From FEB-7 sp963698265 (GTDB taxonomy: Bacteria > Pseudomonadota > Gammaproteobacteria > Burkholderiales > Usitatibacteraceae): a stretch of DNA of 64,000 bases. This document shows, piece by piece, positions 59,153-64,000 of this stretch. The stretch lies in the NCBI GenBank assembly GCA_963698265.1, contig CAVOQC010000004.1, positions 496,001 to 560,000 of the forward strand. Direction: 5' to 3'. Position numbers and translations under genes: made by a program. The notes under the pieces were generated by a model. The model was not told the origin of the DNA. It did not search any database and saw nothing but the letters and a program-made list of their open reading frames with translations. Positions within the stretch are counted from its first letter, which is position 1. Every line of letters starts with the position of its first letter.

Positions 59153-60031
59153 CTACTGTCCCGCTTCCAGCTGGGCGATCATGTCCGCGAGGGCCAGGAG
59201 CCTCTTCGCGGCCTTCAGGTGGTGACCCTCGATCAGGCGGCCGTTCACGACCACCACGCCGCGCCCCTCGCGGTGCGCGTGCTCGAGGGCCTCGATCAGT
59301 TCGGTGGCGGCCTCGAGATCGTGCGGCTTCGGCGTGAACGCGTCGTTGCAGTAGGGCAGCTGGAAGGGGTGCACGAGGCTCTTGCCGTCGAAGCCCAGGT
59401 CGCGCGCGAGGCGGCAGGCGTACTCGAAGGACTGCATGTCCTTCAGGTCCGTGGAGATGCCGTCGACCACGGAGCGGTCGTGGGCGCGGCCGGCGAGCAC
59501 GACCCGCGACAGGGAATAGTGCAGCGCAATCCGGTCCGGCGTGCGCCGCGCGTGCAACTGGGTGATCAGGTCGGAGGTGGCCATCACGATGCAGGCGATG
59601 CGGTCGGAGGCTCCCGCGATCTCCTCTGCGCGCAGCACCCCCAGCGGGCTCTCGATCATCACCATGACGGGCAGGTGCTTGCCGCCGGCGGCGTCGAGGG
59701 CGGCGAGCGCCTGCAGCACGTCGGCCTTCGACTCGACGTTCGGAAACAGGATGGCGTCGGCGCCGATGCCGGCCACGGCCTTCACGTCCTCCGCGCCCCA
59801 GGGGGAATCCAGGTCGTTCACGCGTACCACGACCTCGCGCCGCCCAAAGCCGCCGGCGAGCACCGCCTCGACCACGTTCCTGCGCGACTCGACCTTGGCT
59901 TCCACGAGAATCGGGTCGCCGAGATCGAGGATCACCGAGTCGACCTTCAGCGTGCGCGCCTTGTGGAGGTAGCGCGTGCTGCACCCGGGCACGTACAGCA
60001 TGGAGCGGCGCGGGCGGAAATAGGGGGTCAT
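59153..60031 (-). CDS. CitE-like CoA-ester lyase, first gene of the leftward operon
   Basis: 292 residues from ATG 60031. Family motifs: RRSMLYVPGCSTRYLHKA, DSVILDLGD, VVVRVNDLDSPWGAEDV (conserved Arg), MVMIESPLGVLRAEEIA (metal Glu), IVMATSDLITQLHA and GKSLVHPFQLPYCNDAF. Distinct from the second lyase in the operon (57066-58058); one may make or cleave the CoA ester while the other acts as the related (3S)-malyl-CoA thioesterase, as in pathways with two paralogues. Which does which is unknown. An upstream start at 60118 is open but lies over the promoter's -10. Confidence 0.8.
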   Translation of the reverse strand: MTPYFRPRRSMLYVPGCSTRYLHKARTLKVDSVILDLGDPILVEAKVESRRNVVEAVLAGGFGRREVVVRVNDLDSPWGAEDVKAVAGIGADAILFPNVESKADVLQALAALDAAGGKHLPVMVMIESPLGVLRAEEIAGASDRIACIVMATSDLITQLHARRTPDRIALHYSLSRVVLAGRAHDRSVVDGISTDLKDMQSFEYACRLARDLGFDGKSLVHPFQLPYCNDAFTPKPHDLEAATELIEALEHAHREGRGVVVVNGRLIEGHHLKAAKRLLALADMIAQLEAGQ

Positions 60032-60116
60032 ATCGGCAAGCCTCTGATTTGGCGGTTGAAACAGGTCCTTCGGCGCCGGTATTGGGGCCGGCCGGAGGCG
60101 CTTGCTGCTGCGCAGC

Positions 60117-60146
60117 ATCGTACGCCGCGCCGGCGACGGGTGTCAA
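60117..60146 (-). promoter_or_regulatory. Promoter of the lyase-prp-acnA operon
   Basis: On the minus strand a perfect TTGACA (60146-60141) and TACGAT (60122-60117) with an 18-base spacer. Expected start near 60110, about 80 bases before the first ATG at 60031. A 12-bp palindrome lies 11 bases upstream of the -35. Confidence 0.6.
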
Positions 60147-60157
60147 CATGACTTGTA

Positions 60158-60169
60158 TCTTATATAAGA
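60158..60169. promoter_or_regulatory. Perfect palindrome TCTTATATAAGA, likely GntR operator
   Basis: A 12-bp perfect palindrome in the 174-base gap between the divergent lyase operon and the GntR gene. It is the only strongly AT-rich dyad there and contains TATATA, which could be the regulator gene's own -10. It is a natural autoregulatory operator for the adjacent GntR protein; inference from position and symmetry. Confidence 0.55.
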
Positions 60170-60205
60170 CAAAGGAGCGCCCCCCGCTGTGCTAGGATTT
60201 CCGCC

Positions 60206-60940
60206 ATGACCGAGCCGCTGCCGTCGCCGTCGTTCCGGCCCCTCTACGAGCAGATCAAGATCCTCCTCACGCAGAGCCTCGTGGCAGGCGAGTGGAAGCC
60301 GGGGGAGTCGATTCCCTCGGAGATGGAGCTCGCCGCGCGCTACCGCGTGAGCCAGGGCACGGTGAGGAAGGCGATCGACGAACTCGCAAGCGAGCACATC
60401 CTCGTGCGCCGGCAGGGGAAGGGCACCTTCGTCGCGTCCCACAGCGAACCGGCCTACCAGTACCGGTTCCTGCGCGTGATGCCCGACAGCGGGGAGAAGC
60501 TGCACCCGCGCAACGTCCTGCTCGAGCTGCGCAAGGGAAAGGCGAGCGCGGACATCGCGCGCGCGCTTGCGGTCAAGGCCGGCTCGCCCGTGCACGTGAT
60601 CAAGCGCGTCCTCGAGTTCCGTGACCGGCCGCTGATCCTGGACGAGATGGTGCTCTGCGCGGCCCGCTTCCCAGGGCTCACCGTCGCGAGGCTCGAGGAG
60701 TACAAGGGCTCGATGTACAGCTTCTACGAGGAGGTCTACGGGCTGCGCATGATCCGGGCCGAGGAACGCATTCGCGCGGTGGCCGCGCAGGAGCCGGCGG
60801 CGGAGCTGCTGCGCGTGGCGGCGGGAGCGCCGCTGCTGTGCGTCGATCGCATCGCCTTCACCTACGGCGACATGCCCGTGGAGTGGCGGCGCGGGCTGTG
60901 CGTGACAGACGGTTTTTCCTACTTCAACGAACTGGCGTGA
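60206..60940 (+). CDS. GntR family regulator, HutC/FarR subfamily
   Basis: 244 residues. The N-terminal winged helix (PLYEQIKILLTQSLVAGEWKPGESIPSEMELAARYRVSQGTVRKAIDELASEHILVRRQGKGTFV) is classic GntR; residues ~90-240 form a UTRA ligand-binding domain (SPVHVIKRVLEFRDRPLILDEMVL, ending VEWRRGLCVTDGFSYFNEL). AGGA eight bases before ATG 60206 supports the start. Placed between sdhCDAB and the lyase-prp-acnA operon, it probably controls one or both in response to an acyl-CoA or organic acid, and itself through the palindrome at 60158-60169. Confidence 0.9.
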   Translation: MTEPLPSPSFRPLYEQIKILLTQSLVAGEWKPGESIPSEMELAARYRVSQGTVRKAIDELASEHILVRRQGKGTFVASHSEPAYQYRFLRVMPDSGEKLHPRNVLLELRKGKASADIARALAVKAGSPVHVIKRVLEFRDRPLILDEMVLCAARFPGLTVARLEEYKGSMYSFYEEVYGLRMIRAEERIRAVAAQEPAAELLRVAAGAPLLCVDRIAFTYGDMPVEWRRGLCVTDGFSYFNELA

Positions 60941-60999
60941 AAGGCACGACGCGCCCGTGATCGATCCCCGATTCCGGTATGCGCGACAGGGGTATCGGT

Positions 61000-61029
61000 T
61001 TGTGCGGTCGCAGCATTCCACGGTAGAAT
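61000..61029 (+). promoter_or_regulatory. Candidate promoter of the sdh operon
   Basis: TTGTGC at 61000-61005 and TAGAAT at 61024-61029, 18 bases apart, 86 bases upstream of the sdhC ATG and 60 bases after the GntR stop, giving sdhCDAB its own start besides read-through from the regulator. Confidence 0.45.
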
Positions 61030-61114
61030 CCGGCGGCAATCCGCGTCGCGGGATCGAGTGCCAGTTCCCCTCCCGGCTTCGCCTGGTCACGGCGAAGCCA
61101 ACCAGGATCGAACC

Positions 61115-61501
61115 ATGACCACTGCGCCCAAGCAGAGACCGAAGTATTACGATCTCAACCTTGCGCACCTGCCCGTGCCTGGGCTCGTGTCGATCGTCCA
61201 TCGCATCTCGGGCGCGCTCCTGTTCTTCCCCGTGATACCCGCGGTCCTCTACCTGATGCAGGTCACGCTCGGGAGCGAGGCGGGGTGGCTGCGCTGGCAA
61301 GCGGTGTTCTCGCAACCGGCCGTGAAGGTGATCCTGCTCGGGTTCGTCTGGCTCTACGCGCACCATTTCTTCGCCGGCATCCGCTACCTCCTGCTCGACC
61401 TGCACCTCGGCGTGGCGAAGGAGCCCGCGCGCGCCTCGGCGAAGCTCGTGTTCGCGTTCGGCGCGGCCGCCACGCTCCTCATCGGCTGGAGGCTCTGGTG
61501 A
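61115..61501 (+). CDS. sdhC: Succinate dehydrogenase cytochrome b556 subunit
   Basis: 128 residues from ATG 61115 (CAGGATCG nearby as ribosome site). Three membrane helices; the signature VSIVHRISGALLFF holds the quinone-site Ser/Arg, and the haem-region histidines are in LYAHHFFAGIRYLLLDLHLG. It anchors SdhAB in the inner membrane and passes electrons to quinone together with SdhD. The frame is open upstream to 61058 without support. Its stop overlaps the sdhD ATG by one base (TGATG). Confidence 0.95.
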   Translation: MTTAPKQRPKYYDLNLAHLPVPGLVSIVHRISGALLFFPVIPAVLYLMQVTLGSEAGWLRWQAVFSQPAVKVILLGFVWLYAHHFFAGIRYLLLDLHLGVAKEPARASAKLVFAFGAAATLLIGWRLW

Positions 61502-61851
61502 TGGCGTACGCGAAGATCCCCGTCGGCGCGCACACCGGGACGGGCGCATGGCTCCTGCAGCGCCTCACCGCCGTGGTGATGGCGGCCTACACGGTGTTCC
61601 TGCTCGCCCTCGTGCTGTGGTGCCCGCCGGCGAGCTGGGCCGACTGGACGGGGATGTTCTCGGGCGCATTCCTGCGGCTCGCGACGATGCTCTTCTTCCT
61701 GGCGCTGCTCTACCACGCCTGGGTGGGCGTGCGCGACATCATCATGGACTACGTGAAGCCCACGGGAATCCGGCTCGCGTTGCAGGCGCTCGCGGGTACG
61801 GCGCTCGTCTTCTATCTCGTGTGGTCCGTTTCCATCCTCTGGGGTCGATGA
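61501..61851 (+). CDS. sdhD: Succinate dehydrogenase hydrophobic anchor subunit
   Basis: 116 residues with three membrane helices. GAWLLQRLTAVVMAAYTVFL opens the family pattern, and YHAWVGVRDIIMDYVKP contains the haem-ligand His and the Asp-Tyr pair near the quinone site. ATG 61501 overlaps the sdhC stop; its own stop is one base before sdhA, so the operon is translationally tight. Confidence 0.93.
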   Translation: MAYAKIPVGAHTGTGAWLLQRLTAVVMAAYTVFLLALVLWCPPASWADWTGMFSGAFLRLATMLFFLALLYHAWVGVRDIIMDYVKPTGIRLALQALAGTALVFYLVWSVSILWGR

Positions 61852-61852
61852 C

Positions 61853-63619
61853 ATGGCGCTCGCGGTTCGCAAGTTCGACGCGGTGATCGTGGGTGCCGGC
61901 GGCTCGGGCCTGCGCGCCGCGCTGGAGCTCTCCGGCGCGGGCTTGAGGGTCGCGGTCCTCTCCAAGGTCTTCCCGACACGCTCGCACACCGTGGCGGCGC
62001 AGGGCGGCGTGGGCGCCTCGCTCGGCAACATGGGCGAGGACAGCTGGCACTGGCACATGTACGACACGGTGAAGGGCTCCGACTGGCTGGGCGACCAGGA
62101 CGCGATCGAGTACATGTGCCGCATGGCGCCGGAAGTGGTGATCGAGCTCGAGCACTTCGGGATGCCATTCGACAGGAACGACAACGGCACCATCTACCAG
62201 CGTCCCTTCGGCGGCCACACGCAGAACTTCGGCGAGAGGAGCGTGCAGCGCTCGTGCTGCGCGGCGGACCGCACCGGGCACGCGATGCTGCACACGCTCT
62301 ACCAGAGAAACGTCCTCGCGAAGACGCAGTTCTTCGTCGAATGGATGGCCCTGGACCTCGTGCGCGACGACCAGGGCGCGGTGCTCGGCGTGACGGCCAT
62401 GGAGATGGAGACGGGCGAGACCGTCCTCTTCCAGGGCAAGGCCACGCTCCTCGCCACCGGCGGTGCGGGCCGGATCTTCTCCTCGTCCACGAACGCCTTC
62501 ATCAACACCGGCGACGGCCTGGGCATGGCGGCGCGCGCCGGCATCCCGCTCGAGGACATGGAGTTCTGGCAGTTCCACCCCACCGGCGTGGCCGGCGCGG
62601 GCGTGCTCATCACCGAGGGCGTGCGCGGCGAGGGCGGGATACTGCTGAACAAGGACGGCGAGCGGTTCATGGAGCGCTACGCGCCCACGATGAAGGACCT
62701 CGCCTCGCGCGACGTGGTTTCGCGCGCCATGGCGACCGAGATCAAGGAGGGCCGCGGCGCCGGGGAGCATGCCGACCACATTCTGCTCAAGCTGGACCAC
62801 CTGGGCCCCGAGGTGATCGACAAGCGCCTGCCGGGCATCCGCGAGATCGCGATCAAGTTCGCCAACGTCGACTGCGCGCGCGACCCCATCCCGGTCGTGC
62901 CGACCGCGCACTACCAGATGGGCGGCATCCCGACCAACTACCACGGCGAGGTGGTGGTGCCGCGCGCCGGTGACCCGGCGAGCCCCGTGCCCGGTCTGTA
63001 TGCCGCCGGGGAATGCGGCTGCGCCTCCATCCACGGGGCCAACCGGCTGGGCACGAACTCCCTCACCGACCTGCTGGTGATGGGCAAGAGCGCCGGCATG
63101 AGCATGGCCGCCCACATCCGCGCGCACGGCGGGGCGCTGCCGCCGCTGCCGAAGGGCGCGGGCGAGGCCTCCGTGGCGCGCGTGGCGCGGCTCGACGGCC
63201 AGGCGAACGGAGAGGACGTCGCCGTGGTGCGCGACGAAATCCAGCGCGTGATGCAGGCCCACTGCGGCGTGTTCCGTTTCCCCGACCTCCTGCTGCAGGG
63301 CGTGGAGAAGATCCGCGCCCTCGGCGACCGGGTCGCGCGCACGGGCGTCACCGACAGGTCGAAGGTCTTCAACACCGCCCGCATCGAGGCGCTGGAGCTG
63401 GACAATCTCTACGAGACGGCGCGCGCGACCATGGTCAGCGCCGAGGCCCGGAAGGAGACGCGCGGCGCCCACGACCGCGAGGACTTCCACGCGAGAGACG
63501 ACGTGAACTGGCTCAAGCACTCCCTCTGGTACCGGGACGGCGACCGCCTGGACTACAAGGCCGTGAACCTGAAGCCGCTCTCGGTGGAGTCCTTCGCGCC
63601 GAAGGCCCGGGTCTACTAG
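61853..63619 (+). CDS. sdhA: Succinate dehydrogenase flavoprotein subunit
   Basis: 588 residues, standard length. FAD-binding VIVGAGGSGLRAALEL; covalent FAD site His45 in RSHTVAAQGGVGASLGN; active-site region FHPTGVAGAGVLITEG with GERFMERYAPTMKDLASRD; HYQMGGIPTN and the capping GANRLGTNSLTDLLV. It oxidises succinate, here supplied by both the citric acid cycle and PrpB. Cytoplasmic face of the membrane complex. Confidence 0.98.
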   Translation: MALAVRKFDAVIVGAGGSGLRAALELSGAGLRVAVLSKVFPTRSHTVAAQGGVGASLGNMGEDSWHWHMYDTVKGSDWLGDQDAIEYMCRMAPEVVIELEHFGMPFDRNDNGTIYQRPFGGHTQNFGERSVQRSCCAADRTGHAMLHTLYQRNVLAKTQFFVEWMALDLVRDDQGAVLGVTAMEMETGETVLFQGKATLLATGGAGRIFSSSTNAFINTGDGLGMAARAGIPLEDMEFWQFHPTGVAGAGVLITEGVRGEGGILLNKDGERFMERYAPTMKDLASRDVVSRAMATEIKEGRGAGEHADHILLKLDHLGPEVIDKRLPGIREIAIKFANVDCARDPIPVVPTAHYQMGGIPTNYHGEVVVPRAGDPASPVPGLYAAGECGCASIHGANRLGTNSLTDLLVMGKSAGMSMAAHIRAHGGALPPLPKGAGEASVARVARLDGQANGEDVAVVRDEIQRVMQAHCGVFRFPDLLLQGVEKIRALGDRVARTGVTDRSKVFNTARIEALELDNLYETARATMVSAEARKETRGAHDREDFHARDDVNWLKHSLWYRDGDRLDYKAVNLKPLSVESFAPKARVY

Positions 63620-63655
63620 AGGCCCACCCATGAGAACCGGGACGCCCCGCCAGCC

Positions 63656-64000
63656 ATGAGATTCCGAATCCAGCGATACGACCCGGACCGCGACGCGCGC
63701 CCGTACTTCCAGGACTACGACCTCGCCATGGGGCCATCCGACCGGATGCTCCTGGACGCGCTGATCCGCATCAAGACGGTCGACGACACGCTGTCGCTTC
63801 GCCGGTCTTGCCGCGAGGGCGTGTGCGGGTCGGACGCGATGAACATCAACGGCAGGAACGGCCTGGCGTGCGTGACGCGGCTCGCCGATCTCGCCGAGCC
63901 CGTGGTGATCAAGGCGCTGCCGGGGCTGCCCATCATCCGCGACCTGATCGTCGACATGACGCTCTTCTTCGACCAGTACCATTCGGTCAAGCCCTACGTG
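63656..64000 (+). CDS. sdhB: Succinate dehydrogenase iron-sulfur subunit (3' end outside window)
   Basis: 115 codons are present, starting MRFRIQRYDPDRDARPYFQD, 36 bases after sdhA. The [2Fe-2S] ligand region is SCREGVCGSDAMNING with the closing cysteine in GLAC; as in E. coli the third position is Asp rather than Cys. The following PVVIKALPGLPIIRDLIVDM and FFDQYHSVKPYV match SdhB. The [4Fe-4S] and [3Fe-4S] motifs lie beyond the window. A nearer ATG at 63630 leads only to a short dead-end frame. Confidence 0.95.
   Translation, partial: MRFRIQRYDPDRDARPYFQDYDLAMGPSDRMLLDALIRIKTVDDTLSLRRSCREGVCGSDAMNINGRNGLACVTRLADLAEPVVIKALPGLPIIRDLIVDMTLFFDQYHSVKPYV

Noticed and set aside
61742..63982. A 746-residue minus-strand frame opposite sdhA and sdhB
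   Set aside because: Antisense shadow of unmistakable sdhA and sdhB; no start signal and low-complexity composition.

Overview
The window is a GC-rich (by eye roughly two-thirds G+C) chromosomal segment with dense, mostly operonic genes on both strands. It reads as a Gram-negative, respiring proteobacterium, most likely a betaproteobacterium. The pointers are an RND efflux pair, a FadL/OmpP1 porin, a GntR regulator next to sdhCDAB, a methylcitrate-cycle cluster using an AcnA-type aconitase, an NAD malate dehydrogenase of the MDH type 2 form, and a short MXKDX-like secreted repeat protein. No phage, insertion sequence, integrase or CRISPR array was seen. The genus cannot be fixed from the sequence alone.

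Layout. 1-9.2 kb: end of a sensor histidine kinase with a coupled single-domain response regulator, a lytic transglycosylase, an RND pump with its membrane fusion protein, a YdcH-like small protein, an HD-domain protein followed in the same frame by a beheaded receiver domain, tRNA-Arg(CCU) and a hemerythrin. 9.3-15.4 kb: class III aminotransferase, membrane-anchored peroxiredoxin, tRNA-Ser(CGA), a GH1-like secreted glycosidase and a secreted trypsin-like protease with three C-terminal repeats. 16.1-37.0 kb: the most unusual part, four consecutive exported DUF11-type proteins of 174, 904, 2254 and 3563 residues. The third ends in a probable outer-membrane beta-barrel. The fourth contains two separate arrays of long DNA repeats (3.5 units of 771 bp and 7.5 units of 765 bp) that look identical from copy to copy.

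37.1-49.7 kb: EamA transporter, mdh, the MXKDX-like protein, then a leftward operon for a molybdopterin oxidoreductase of the polysulfide/thiosulfate reductase type (A, B, C subunits), two half-size YeeE/YedE sulfur transporters and a FadL-type porin. A divergent ArsR regulator and a near-consensus FNR box lie at its head. An ECF sigma factor with its membrane partner and an MFS exporter follow.

49.7-64.0 kb: nine leftward genes make a carbon module: CoA-ester lyase, double hot-dog MaoC dehydratase, second CoA-ester lyase, prpB, prpC, prpD, two small exported proteins and acnA. They diverge from a GntR/UTRA regulator and sdhCDAB (sdhB runs off the window). Propionyl-CoA can enter through methylcitrate, giving pyruvate and succinate. 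The lyases and dehydratase fit condensation of glyoxylate with acetyl-CoA or propionyl-CoA to malyl-CoA or methylmalyl-CoA and on to mesaconyl-CoA. Succinate and fumarate are handled by SdhCDAB, and malate by Mdh encoded 21 kb away.

All calls rest on reading the sequence and on remembered family features; no database search was run.
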